From the NCBI GenBank assembly GCA_028293725.1, contig JAQGOE010000167.1, forward strand, positions 1-41,524: a DNA stretch of 41,524 nucleotides, read 5' to 3'. The notes beneath the pieces are model-generated. The model saw nothing but the letters and a program-made list of their open reading frames with translations, searched no databases and was not told the origin of the DNA. Source of the stretch: Gammaproteobacteria bacterium. GTDB taxonomy: Bacteria; Pseudomonadota; Gammaproteobacteria; Steroidobacterales; Steroidobacteraceae. Shown here piece after piece: positions 25,716 to 33,808 of the stretch (the first letter of the stretch is position 1; the number at the start of each line of letters is the position of its first letter). The position numbers were made by a program, and so were the translations under genes.

Positions 25716-26723
25716 ATGTCGACGAGCCCAGCGACGCACGCATTACCCGTCATAGACATCGCCTCTGCGAGCCGAAGTGACGCCGATTTCGGCCGCATCG
25801 CCGCCGACCTGGACCGTGCCTGCGCCGAGTTCGGCTTTTTTTACGTCACCGGTCATGGGATCGATCCTGGGTTAGCCGTCGCCCTGGAGCAGTTGGCACA
25901 CCAGTTTTTCGCCCTGCCCGTCGAGGAAAAGCTCGAGATCGCGATGACGCGAGGGGGCCGTGCCTGGCGCGGATATTTCCCGCTCGGCGGTGAGCTCACC
26001 TCCGGCCGTCCCGATCGGAAGGAAGGCATCTACTTCGGCACGGAGCTGGGACCGGACGACCCCCGGGTTAAAGCCGACTTACCCTTGCACGGGATGAATC
26101 TGTATCCGGCCCTGCCTGAATTCCGCGAGTTGCTACTGACCTACCTCGAGACGGTCACCGCTTTGGGACAGCGGCTGTTGGCCGCCATCGCGCACGGCCT
26201 CGGCCTGCCACGCGGCTACTTTGTCGAGCGCTATACCCGCGACCCGACGGTACTCTTTCGGATCTTCAACTACCCACCGGCCCTTACCCCTGGAGATCTC
26301 GGCGTGGGGGCGCACACCGACTATGGGCTGCTGACACTGCTGCGGCAGGATGAGGTCGGCGGCCTCGAAGTCTGGCATCGCGACGGTTGGTTGTCGGCGC
26401 CCCCCGTGCCCGATTCCTTCGTCTGCAACGTCGGCGACATGTTGGAGCGGTTGACGGCGGGGCGGTACGTATCGGCCTTGCACCGTGTACGCAATGACAC
26501 CTTGCAAAACAGAATCTCCATGCCCTTATTCCTCGACCCGGGCTTCGACGCGATGTTGGAACCCATTGTCGCGGTGTCCACACCCGGTGCCGCCAGTGTT
26601 GGATCCGCTGCGCAACGCTGGGATGGCACGGATCTCGCTACACTCTCCGGCACCTACGGCGATTATCTGCTCGGCAAAGTGGCCAAGGTGTTTCCCGAAC
26701 TGGGTCGACGGCACCTGCGCTGA
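25716..26723 (+). CDS. 2-oxoglutarate/Fe(II) oxygenase, isopenicillin-N-synthase-like
   Basis: The 335-residue protein has an N-terminal DIOX_N region (LPVIDIASASR, CAEFGFFYVTGHGID) and the double-stranded beta-helix iron site His200, Asp202 (GVGAHTDYGLLTLL) and His256 (YVSALHRVRN). Arg266 in RISMPLFLDP should bind 2-oxoglutarate, so it is expected to use that cosubstrate. Members of this group hydroxylate or desaturate amino acids and small molecules. It is divergent from the amino-acid importer and convergent with the flavin monooxygenase operon, so it likely acts on the imported compound. Confidence 0.92.
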   Translation: MSTSPATHALPVIDIASASRSDADFGRIAADLDRACAEFGFFYVTGHGIDPGLAVALEQLAHQFFALPVEEKLEIAMTRGGRAWRGYFPLGGELTSGRPDRKEGIYFGTELGPDDPRVKADLPLHGMNLYPALPEFRELLLTYLETVTALGQRLLAAIAHGLGLPRGYFVERYTRDPTVLFRIFNYPPALTPGDLGVGAHTDYGLLTLLRQDEVGGLEVWHRDGWLSAPPVPDSFVCNVGDMLERLTAGRYVSALHRVRNDTLQNRISMPLFLDPGFDAMLEPIVAVSTPGAASVGSAAQRWDGTDLATLSGTYGDYLLGKVAKVFPELGRRHLR

Positions 26724-26825
26724 GCGTTGGCGCTCCCCGGGATCAGCCTTGAACGAGGAGGGTAGCGTCGTGCAGGCCGGCCATCTATGCGCCGCTAGCG
26801 CGCCCGGTGTAGCAAGGCGGTTAAC

Positions 26826-27860
26826 CTAACTCGCGCTCTCGGGCCGGCGAATAACCCGGCTGGCGAAGCTCTCCATCTCCTCGATCTGCGGGCTGAATTG
26901 CAACAACAGCAGGTCGGCGCCTGCCTTCTCGAACGCCGCGACCTGTTCGCTCACCTGTTCGGCCGTTCCGACCAGCCCGGATCTCAGGCCGCGGTTCGAG
27001 ACCGAGTACTCCTCGAGCGTCACCCGTTGCTCGAGTTGGGTGTTGGCCAGCCAGTCGCGGTAATTCTCATAGCCGGGAGAGCCCGGTTTCACATCGGTAA
27101 TACGGGCGACTTCGTCGCGCGCTTCACGTTCCGTTTCGCGCACTATCGCGTAGCCGGCCACCCCGTACTTCATCGGAGGCAACCCGGCAGCATCGCGCCT
27201 CCGGCGCATGTCGGTGATCTTCTCCGCGATGCGCGCGGCCGGGTCTCCGTGCATGACATAAGCGTCGCAGCTGTGCGCAATCAGATTCTTCGCCGCTTCA
27301 GACTCGCCCCCGGCGTAGATGACCGGCCTCGGACTGCGCACCGGCTTGGGCTCGACGATGAGTTCCTCCACCTTGTAGTACTTTCCCGAAAAAGTCGTAC
27401 GCGGCGCCGTCCAGGCCTCATTGACGACGTGCAACCATTCGGCGGTGCGGGCATATCGATCATCGTGCTGGTCGAAGTGAACGCCATACCGCCGCGCTTC
27501 GTCGCTCCACCAGGACGAGACGACATTCAGGGCCAGCCGTCCGCCCGAGATGTGATCGATGTTAGCCGCCTGCTTGGCGAGCATTGCCGGTGAGTGAAAT
27601 GTGGGTCGCACAGCAACCATCAGCTCGAGTGACCGGGTGACCGCCGCGAGTCCCGCGGCTGTGCTCCAGGCGTCGAGCGCCGGAGCATCGATCCCCTTGA
27701 TGTCATTGAGAAACAGCTCGGCAATGAGTGTCAGGTCATAACCGATCTGCTCGCTGCGCTGGGCGAGGCGGCTTACATAGTCCCAGGTGGGCTGCATCCC
27801 CTCGTCTGCGACATTGCGCAGCCATCCGCCGAAAATCGGCAGCCAGTATCCATACCGCAT
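26826..27860 (-). CDS. LLM-class flavin monooxygenase, SfnG/SsuD-like
   Basis: The 344-residue protein is a bacterial luciferase-like TIM barrel: MRYGYWLPIFGGWLRNV, HSPAMLAKQAANIDHISGGRLALNVVSSWW, and PRPVIYAGGESEAAKN near the flavin phosphate site. The pattern resembles alkanesulfonate (SsuD) and dimethylsulfone (SfnG) monooxygenases that use FMNH2 and O2 to break C-S bonds. No flavin reductase gene is adjacent, so FMNH2 must come from elsewhere. It starts two bases after the ATP-grasp stop and is cotranscribed with it. Confidence 0.92.
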   Translation of the reverse strand: MRYGYWLPIFGGWLRNVADEGMQPTWDYVSRLAQRSEQIGYDLTLIAELFLNDIKGIDAPALDAWSTAAGLAAVTRSLELMVAVRPTFHSPAMLAKQAANIDHISGGRLALNVVSSWWSDEARRYGVHFDQHDDRYARTAEWLHVVNEAWTAPRTTFSGKYYKVEELIVEPKPVRSPRPVIYAGGESEAAKNLIAHSCDAYVMHGDPAARIAEKITDMRRRRDAAGLPPMKYGVAGYAIVRETEREARDEVARITDVKPGSPGYENYRDWLANTQLEQRVTLEEYSVSNRGLRSGLVGTAEQVSEQVAAFEKAGADLLLLQFSPQIEEMESFASRVIRRPESAS

Positions 27861-27862
27861 GG

Positions 27863-28828
27863 TCAGGTCTCTCCGTGCCGTCCCGCGAGACGCGCCTCGA
27901 GATAGTCGACGAGGCGCTCGAAAGGATCGAAACCGATGACGTTCGGCGCATCGGCAACGAAATTTGACAGTGCGTTGATGTCGTAGACGTACCGTCGACC
28001 ATCCCGATCGTCAACAAGATACTCAATGCCGCCGACATCCAACCCGACGTGTCGCGCAATACGTTCGATATCCGCGATGATCTCTGGAGAAGGCGTGTAC
28101 GCCTCCACCCGCAACCCATTCTTCGGAGCGTCGACGGCGCAAGCGTTCCGGACCAGCTCCCGGCCGTCCTTGGTCTGACAGGCATCCGCCGGGCAGAGGT
28201 CAAACGACCCAGATGCAGGGAACACGCGGATGCCGTAAAGGTAGTTACCCCCTAGAACCTCCACCCGAACGATGTGGCCGCCGCGTAAGGGTGCTAGCTC
28301 CTGTACTAGAGCGGTCCCGTCGATTCCGAGATTCAAAGTTCCGCCCGCCACTGCGGCGGCCAGCTCGCCCTCAGAGTCGAAGCGCGTAATCCCGGCACCG
28401 CTGCCGCCAACGTTGGCTTTGACGACGATCGGGAAACGCAACCCGCGTGATGCCGCGACCGCGACACTGGGGTTATTGATCGCTCGCGCCCGCGGATAGG
28501 CGATCCCCAACTCCTCGAGTGCCGTGAGTTGTCGCGACTTGGAAATCTCGTGAGCGAATACCCGGCTTCCGTTGACCACCGGCACACCGATCCGCTCCAG
28601 GTGGCTCAGCCAACTCCACGTCGAAAAAATGGTTCCGAGATGACCGCGCAGGTAGCCCGAAGGACTCGCGCGATTGAACACGAGGTCATACGCCGGCTTT
28701 TTTTCGTCCAGGTCGAAAATGTGCGCGCCGGCGTCCAACTTGATGTAGGGAACGCCCCGACGCTCGAGCGCAGCAAATACCGGGCGGAACCAATCTGGAT
28801 GCTCGTAGTAAATAGCGATTTGAGGCAT
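27863..28828 (-). CDS. ATP-grasp ligase, RimK-like
   Basis: The 321-residue protein has an N-terminal Rossmann-like lobe (MPQIAIYYEHPDWFRPVFAAL) and an ATP-grasp core: FPIVVKANVGGSGAGITRF as ATP loop, ELAPLRGGHIVRVEVLGG, and RRYVYDINALSNFVAD with the Mg-binding Asp and Asn. Such enzymes join a carboxylate to an amine or thiol through an acyl phosphate. AGGAAA precedes the ATG at 28828 by about ten bases. It is first in an operon with the flavin monooxygenase and flanked by two amino-acid importers. Its substrate is unknown; peptide or amide bond formation on the imported compound is a guess. Confidence 0.88.
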   Translation of the reverse strand: MPQIAIYYEHPDWFRPVFAALERRGVPYIKLDAGAHIFDLDEKKPAYDLVFNRASPSGYLRGHLGTIFSTWSWLSHLERIGVPVVNGSRVFAHEISKSRQLTALEELGIAYPRARAINNPSVAVAASRGLRFPIVVKANVGGSGAGITRFDSEGELAAAVAGGTLNLGIDGTALVQELAPLRGGHIVRVEVLGGNYLYGIRVFPASGSFDLCPADACQTKDGRELVRNACAVDAPKNGLRVEAYTPSPEIIADIERIARHVGLDVGGIEYLVDDRDGRRYVYDINALSNFVADAPNVIGFDPFERLVDYLEARLAGRHGET

Positions 28829-29047
28829 TGAGGCGACTTTCCTGAGTCACGCGAGGTTAGCAGTCCGTCGAGTGACGCCCATAGAGGCTTTCGGAATACC
28901 CACATGGCCATTCGCTCTGATTTATGTTCCCGGGCGGTGTGACCGCTGACGCTCATGCGGGTCGGTTGGGTGCTCATGCATTCAGCGTATTTATTGCGCC
29001 CGCGGGCCCCGTGCGAGACTGGCTTTTTGCACGAACTGCCATTGGCC

Positions 29048-30079
29048 GTGATCGAAGTACGCAAGGTCGACAAGCATTTTCAAACCCCCGACGGCCCGTT
29101 TTTCGCCCTGCGCGACGTAAGTCTCGCCGTCAAAAGCGGTGAGATCTTCGGCATCATCGGCCGATCGGGCGCCGGTAAAAGTACTCTGCTGCGGATTCTC
29201 AACCTGCTGGAGCGTCCCACTGCCGGTGAGGTGTTCATCGAGGGGCGCGAGATCACGCGGTTGGACGGCCCCGGACTGCGCCGGCTGCGGCAACAGATCG
29301 GGATGGTGTTCCAACACTTCAACCTCCTGAACTCCCGCACCGTCTATGACAATGTCCGTCTGCCCTTACGGATAGCCGGCGGATTGACTCACGAGCAGGA
29401 ATCTCAGCGCGTCGCGGAAGCCCTCGACCTGGTCGGACTATCGGACCAGGCGCGCAAATACCCGCGCCAGCTATCGGGCGGCCAGCGTCAGCGTGTTGGC
29501 ATTGCCAGAGCGCTCGCCGACCGGCCGCGCTTGCTGTTATGCGATGAGGCGACCTCGGCCCTCGACCCCGAGACCACTCAGTCTATCCTCGCGCTCCTGC
29601 GCGATATAAACCGCCGTTTGAAGCTTACGATTGTGCTGATCACGCATGGGATGGATGTCATACGCGCGATAGCCGACCGCGTCGCCGTGCTCGATCACGG
29701 CCGCGTCGTCGAGCGCGGGGAGGTCGTGGAGGTGTTTCTGCGCCCCAAGCACCAGACGACTCGCGCGTTGCTCGCCGAAAGCGGGGTCGAAACAGAGAGC
29801 GAAATCGCCGCTGTGGAACATCCTGGCCTGCAGGCCAATGGAATCTCGCGCTTATGGCGCCTTACCTATCAAGGCGCCGCCGTGGCGACCCCCGTTCTGA
29901 CGGCCACCGCACGCGAGCACGGGTTGGACATCACGATACTGCAAGGCTCCATCGGCCGTATCAAAGACGAGCCGTATGCCCAACTGACCGTATCCGTCTC
30001 GGGTGACGGCGAGGAATGTCTGCGTCACTTCTTCGATGCGCTGGCTCTACGTGAGGTTCACTCCGAGCGCTTGTCGTGA
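29048..30079 (+). CDS. metN: MetN-type ABC transporter ATPase with NIL domain
   Basis: The 343-residue protein starts VIEVRKVDKHFQTPDGP and has Walker A GRSGAGKSTLLRILNLLE, FQHFNLLNSRTVYDNV, signature LSGGQRQRVGIARAL, Walker B LLLCDEATSALDPETT and switch His. A C-terminal NIL domain of about 80 residues, ending SGDGEECLRHFFDAL, is the methionine-sensing regulatory domain of MetN. GTG 29048 is chosen because MetN proteins begin I-x-L/V-x-x-V-x-K; the longer ATG at 28955 adds unlike sequence. Its stop overlaps the metI GTG as GTGA. Confidence 0.92.
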   Translation: MIEVRKVDKHFQTPDGPFFALRDVSLAVKSGEIFGIIGRSGAGKSTLLRILNLLERPTAGEVFIEGREITRLDGPGLRRLRQQIGMVFQHFNLLNSRTVYDNVRLPLRIAGGLTHEQESQRVAEALDLVGLSDQARKYPRQLSGGQRQRVGIARALADRPRLLLCDEATSALDPETTQSILALLRDINRRLKLTIVLITHGMDVIRAIADRVAVLDHGRVVERGEVVEVFLRPKHQTTRALLAESGVETESEIAAVEHPGLQANGISRLWRLTYQGAAVATPVLTATAREHGLDITILQGSIGRIKDEPYAQLTVSVSGDGEECLRHFFDALALREVHSERLS

Positions 30080-30798
30080 GTGAGCTCGCCACCGATCCGA
30101 CCACGTCAGTGTGGTCGGTGGTTCTCGCGACCGACTATTGGCCGGAGATCGGGGAGGGAACGCTCGACACGCTGATCATGACCGGGGTCTCGTTACTGTT
30201 CACGGTGTTGATCGGCCTTCCCGTGGGCGTGACACTCTTTCTGACGGGCTGGACACAGAGGTCGGAGCGAGTAGCCGTCGCGCGGCTGCAGTTCGCGATC
30301 TATTCGCTGTTCTCGTTCCTGGTCAACGTACTGCGCTCCGTGCCTTTCCTCATTCTCCTGATCCTGCTGATTCCGGCGACCCGGGCGATCGTTGGGACCT
30401 CGTTGGGTGTGCAGGGCTCGATCCCGCCGCTGGTTATCGCTGCCTCGCCCTTCTTCGCGCGCCTCATCGAGAATCTGCTGCGGGAGGTTGACCGGGGAGT
30501 GTTTGAGGCTTGCCGCTCCATGGGAGCGACCACGGGTCAGATCGTATTCTGGGCGCTCCTGCCGGAAACCCTTCCGGGAATTCTCGCCGCTATCGTCGTG
30601 ACAGCCGTCGCCCTGGTGGGCTACTCCGCTATGTCCGGGGTGATCGGCGGCGGTGGTCTGGGTGACCTTGCGGTGCGCTACGGCTACCAGCGTTTCAACA
30701 CCCCGGTGATGCTCGTCACCGTGGCGATTCTCGTGGTCCTCGTACAGGTCATCCAAGTCCTCGGTGATCGCGTGGTCGCGCGCTTCAGTCACCGTTGA
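30076..30798 (+). CDS. metI: MetI-type ABC transporter permease
   Basis: The 240-residue permease begins with GTG overlapping the metN stop. It has about five membrane segments, LRSVPFLILLILLIPATRAIVGTSLG and FEACRSMGATTGQIVFWALLPE as coupling loop, then ALVGYSAMSGVIGGGGLGDLAVRYGYQRF, all strongly typical of MetI. Two copies form the methionine channel. Confidence 0.93.
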   Translation: MSELATDPTTSVWSVVLATDYWPEIGEGTLDTLIMTGVSLLFTVLIGLPVGVTLFLTGWTQRSERVAVARLQFAIYSLFSFLVNVLRSVPFLILLILLIPATRAIVGTSLGVQGSIPPLVIAASPFFARLIENLLREVDRGVFEACRSMGATTGQIVFWALLPETLPGILAAIVVTAVALVGYSAMSGVIGGGGLGDLAVRYGYQRFNTPVMLVTVAILVVLVQVIQVLGDRVVARFSHR

Positions 30799-30810
30799 CC
30801 CCGGGAAGAG

Positions 30811-31608
30811 ATGGACATGCTCAAAACAATTCGCTCGTCGATAGTCTTCGTCGCAGCACTCCTCGCGGCAGCCGGCCTGCACGCGCAGACCCTGACCATC
30901 GCGGCGTCGGCCATCCCACATGCCGAGATCCTCGAGTTCATCAAGCCGCAACTACGGGCGCAGGGAGTGGATCTGCGCGTCAAAGTCTTCACCGACTACG
31001 TCCAGCCGAATCTGCAGGTGGAGGAGCGTCAGCTCGATGCCAACTTCTTCCAACACAAACCTTACCTCGACGCGTTCAATCGCGAGCACGGCACGCACCT
31101 GGTTGTAGTGCCCGGAAGTGCCGTGCACGTCGAGCCCTTCGGCGCCTACTCGAAGAAGATTCGCAGCTTGGCCGAACTACGCGACGGCGCAGTAATCGCC
31201 GTCCCGAACGATCCGTCGAACTCCGCCCGCTCGCTCCTGCTGTTGCAGAAGCAAGGTCTCATCAAGCTGAAAGACCCCGCCAACATCCTGGCGACCTCTC
31301 ACGATGTGGTTTTCAACCCGAAGCATCTGAAGATTCGCGAGCTCGAGGCGGCCACCTTGCCGCGCGTGCTGGACGACGTCGACCTTGCCCTGATCAACAC
31401 CAACTACGCCCTGGCCGCCGGTCTCGTCCCTACGCGGGACGCGCTGTTCATCGAAGGGGCCGATTCTCCCTATGCCAATCTGATCGCCGCCCGGCCGGAC
31501 AACGTGAACTCGCCCGCATTGCGGAAGCTGGTAGAGGCGCTACGCAGTCCCGCCGCGAAGCAATTCATTCAGGACAAGTACCGCGGCGCGGTCGTCGCGA
31601 CTTTCTAG
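30811..31608 (+). CDS. metQ: MetQ/NlpA-type periplasmic binding protein without lipobox
   Basis: The 265-residue protein has a signal peptide ending LHA-Q, then the NlpA/MetQ core: LTIAASAIPHAEILEFIKP, QVEERQLDANFFQHKPYLD, VVVPGSAVHVEPFGAYSKKI and IAVPNDPSNSARSLLLLQK. MetQ is usually a lipoprotein; here no Cys exists at the signal cleavage region, so it is probably a soluble periplasmic protein. It is 12 bp after metI. Binding of methionine, its sulfoxide, or another sulfur compound is family-based; the surrounding oxygenases favour a broader organosulfur role. Confidence 0.92.
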   Translation: MDMLKTIRSSIVFVAALLAAAGLHAQTLTIAASAIPHAEILEFIKPQLRAQGVDLRVKVFTDYVQPNLQVEERQLDANFFQHKPYLDAFNREHGTHLVVVPGSAVHVEPFGAYSKKIRSLAELRDGAVIAVPNDPSNSARSLLLLQKQGLIKLKDPANILATSHDVVFNPKHLKIRELEAATLPRVLDDVDLALINTNYALAAGLVPTRDALFIEGADSPYANLIAARPDNVNSPALRKLVEALRSPAAKQFIQDKYRGAVVATF

Positions 31609-31619
31609 ACAGACCGCCA

Positions 31620-31635
31620 TGACCGGTTCTGGTCA
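31620..31635. terminator. Weak hairpin between convergent metQ and metallo-beta-lactamase-fold genes
   Basis: TGACC-N6-GGTCA forms a short perfect stem eleven bases after the metQ stop, followed by another GTGAC copy. No T-run follows. It lies between convergent genes where a terminator is expected, but the stem is short. Confidence 0.3.
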
Positions 31636-31697
31636 CGTTGCGCGGTGACGCTGCGAGTACAGCTACGTGCAGCAGCCTGACAACCCATTGAGCGTCC

Positions 31698-32618
31698 TCA
31701 GTGCTGCTGCGCCTTCACCTCCGCATACAGCCATTTGATGAACCGCTCGGAGCTCTGCGCCCCTTGTCCAACCTGTCCATCGAAATCCGCAGTGGGTTTG
31801 GCCGCGATGACTTCCTCCAGCGTCTTCCCCTGAGATACCAGCACCGCCACCTTGTCACGCACCGCCAGGATCAGGTCGCGTGAGGCAATCAGCCCATTGC
31901 GGTCCGTGATGGGACCATGCCCGGGAATGATCTTCGTATTAGGCCCGGCGCGGCCGATCGTAGCACCGAGTCCGTCGAGTATGCCGGTGAGGCTGCCACC
32001 GTTGTTGAGATCCACGAATGGGTAGCCGACGCCGCGATAGTAGTCGCCCACTGCAAGAATGTCGTGGCCGGGGAAGCTGATCAACGTATCGCCGTCGGTG
32101 TGCGCGTTCCGTATTGGAATCAAATGCACGTGTTCCCCATTCACGTGAATCGACACCGGACCGTCGTAGGTGACGACCGGCAGTGCTAGCGGCGGAGCTG
32201 GCTTGCCCGGCGTTCCATCCGGCGCGGCACTCGGATGTTCCAGGCGGGCGCGCAACTGATCGCGACTGAAGATGAGCACACCGAGCTTGGCGAAGTTCTC
32301 GTTGCCGCCGGTGTGGTCGCCATGCACGTGCGTGTCGATCAGGAAGCGGATCGGCTTGTCCGAGATCTTACGGATGGCGGCCACCAGTTTGTCCGTGAGC
32401 GGCGCAAACTGCGAATCCACCAACAGGACACCGTCGGGCCCGGTCAACACGCTGATGGTGCCGCCCTGTCCCTCGAGAGTATAGAAGTCCGGGGCGAGCC
32501 GGGTCGTCTTGATCTCAACCTTGCTGAAATCGGGAGGCTGCTGTTGTGCTGCTGCGGTGGCCGTAACGAGGAGCGCGGCGGCCGCGGTGAGCCATTGTGT
32601 CGGAGTGGTTTTCGTCAT
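31698..32618 (-). CDS. Secreted metallo-beta-lactamase-fold hydrolase
   Basis: The 306-residue protein has a signal peptide ending TATAAAQ and the metallo-hydrolase motif H97-V-H-G-D-H102-TGG, a further His in NAHTDGD, Asp in AVGDYYRG and His in IPGHGPITD, so a two-metal site is intact. AGGAA before ATG 32618 fixes the start; the longer ATG at 32648 would place that site inside the gene. Relatives are periplasmic MBL proteins of unknown or lactonase/esterase type; no beta-lactam evidence is seen. It lies 53 bp downstream of the AAA+ activator on the same strand. Confidence 0.9.
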   Translation of the reverse strand: MTKTTPTQWLTAAAALLVTATAAAQQQPPDFSKVEIKTTRLAPDFYTLEGQGGTISVLTGPDGVLLVDSQFAPLTDKLVAAIRKISDKPIRFLIDTHVHGDHTGGNENFAKLGVLIFSRDQLRARLEHPSAAPDGTPGKPAPPLALPVVTYDGPVSIHVNGEHVHLIPIRNAHTDGDTLISFPGHDILAVGDYYRGVGYPFVDLNNGGSLTGILDGLGATIGRAGPNTKIIPGHGPITDRNGLIASRDLILAVRDKVAVLVSQGKTLEEVIAAKPTADFDGQVGQGAQSSERFIKWLYAEVKAQQH

Positions 32619-32671
32619 TTGGTGTTGTTTCCTGGGCGAAGGCGTCAAGCATACAGCGATTCCGCGGGCCC

Positions 32672-33808
32672 TTACATCGCCGGTTTCCTGCGCCGGATAA
32701 CCAGCAAGCCGTGCTTGCGCAAAAGCGTCCGCAGGACATTGCGAGAGATTCCAAGCAACGCCGCGGTTCGCACCTGGTTACGGCCGGTGAACTCGAACGC
32801 CTCCGCGACGACCTTATTCTCGAGGTCGTTGAGCAGTCGTTCCCCGGGAGCCTGGAACATCTCCACGAGCAGCCTGCTCAATGTTGTCGGTGGCTCATCA
32901 CTCTCCAGCCGCTCCGGAGCGCCGCCGGCTTGGGGTATTGCCGCTATGCCTCCCAGCTTCAGGTGCTCGGTACGCAACTCCTGGTCTGGAGCCACCAGCA
33001 GCGCAAAGCGGATGACATTCTCGAGCTCCCGGATATTTCCCGGCCAGGAGTACTGTGTGAGTGCCGCAATGGCATCCTGGCTGAGCCGCGGGAGCGGCAG
33101 CTTCAGTCGTTTGCCATATAGACCAAGGAAGTGATGGGCGAGCGCCGCGACGTCGCCGCGACGCTGTCGCAACGGTAACAGACCGACCTGCCCGACGTTG
33201 AGGCGATAGAATAACTCCAAGCGAAAGTGCCCTGCGGAAACCGCTTCGCTCAGATCGACTTTCGTCGCTGCGATGAGCCTGACATCGTTCGCCCCGGGAT
33301 CGTGTGTCCCGGCCCGCGCGGCTTCGTGTTCCTGCAACATACGCAACAGTTGGCTCTGGAGTGTAGCCGGAAGATCGGCGATCTCATCCAGAAAAAGCGT
33401 CCCGTGCCGAGCGCTCTCGAACCAATGTTCGCTACGGATAACTCCGGCAGCGGCCGGAGACGCGTCGGACACGAAAGATTCGCCCGCTAGCTGATCCGCG
33501 ATAGCGCTGCAGTTCACCACCACGAAGGCGCCGGTGCGGCCGCTGGTCGTATGAATATGCCGGGCGACCACTTTCTTCCCGGTACCCGTCTCCCCGCTGA
33601 TCATAACCGGCACGTCGCTCGGGGCAATTCGGGTGAGCAGCCTCACCAGGGACTGCGAAGCCGGATCGGCAAAGACCATGGGCCCGGGCTCGCCAGGCGC
33701 ACCACTCGTATTCCCAACCTGTGGCTCATGCCCTCGGGCGGACGAATGCCTGTCGCGCGCGATGGAGCGTCTCGGCAGCGGCGTCGACGAAAATAACGTA
33801 TCCCTCAA
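32672..33808 (-). CDS. NtrC-family AAA+ regulator lacking the GAFTGA loop (SfnR-like layout)
   Basis: The 378-residue protein has only about 45 residues before the AAA+ domain and no receiver or GAF domain, a layout shared with SfnR. Walker A ISGETGTGKKVVARHIH, Walker B GTLFLDEIADLP, and LELFYRLNVGQVGLLPLRQRRGD are intact. Where sigma-54 activators have ELFGHxxGAFTGA, this reads QLAGESFVSDASPAAAGVIR, so the sigma-54 contact loop is lost. The C-terminus carries a Fis-type helix-turn-helix (VRTAALLGISRNVLRTLLRK). It may act with sigma-70, as TyrR does, or by repression. It lies next to the MBL-fold gene and the sulfur-like cluster. Confidence 0.88.
   Translation of the reverse strand: MRDTLFSSTPLPRRSIARDRHSSARGHEPQVGNTSGAPGEPGPMVFADPASQSLVRLLTRIAPSDVPVMISGETGTGKKVVARHIHTTSGRTGAFVVVNCSAIADQLAGESFVSDASPAAAGVIRSEHWFESARHGTLFLDEIADLPATLQSQLLRMLQEHEAARAGTHDPGANDVRLIAATKVDLSEAVSAGHFRLELFYRLNVGQVGLLPLRQRRGDVAALAHHFLGLYGKRLKLPLPRLSQDAIAALTQYSWPGNIRELENVIRFALLVAPDQELRTEHLKLGGIAAIPQAGGAPERLESDEPPTTLSRLLVEMFQAPGERLLNDLENKVVAEAFEFTGRNQVRTAALLGISRNVLRTLLRKHGLLVIRRRKPAM

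Noticed and set aside
28905..28990. SAM-II-like riboswitch upstream of metN (TCGCTCTGATTTA resembles the 5' part of the motif)
   Set aside because: The pairing partner of the first stem and the essential downstream GCTAAA element are absent.
28955..29047. N-terminal extension of MetN from ATG 28955
   Set aside because: The 31 added residues are unlike any MetN N-terminus; homology begins exactly at the GTG at 29048.
31698..32618. Calling the MBL-fold protein a beta-lactam resistance gene
   Set aside because: The HxHxDH fold motif is shared by many hydrolases and no other resistance context is present.
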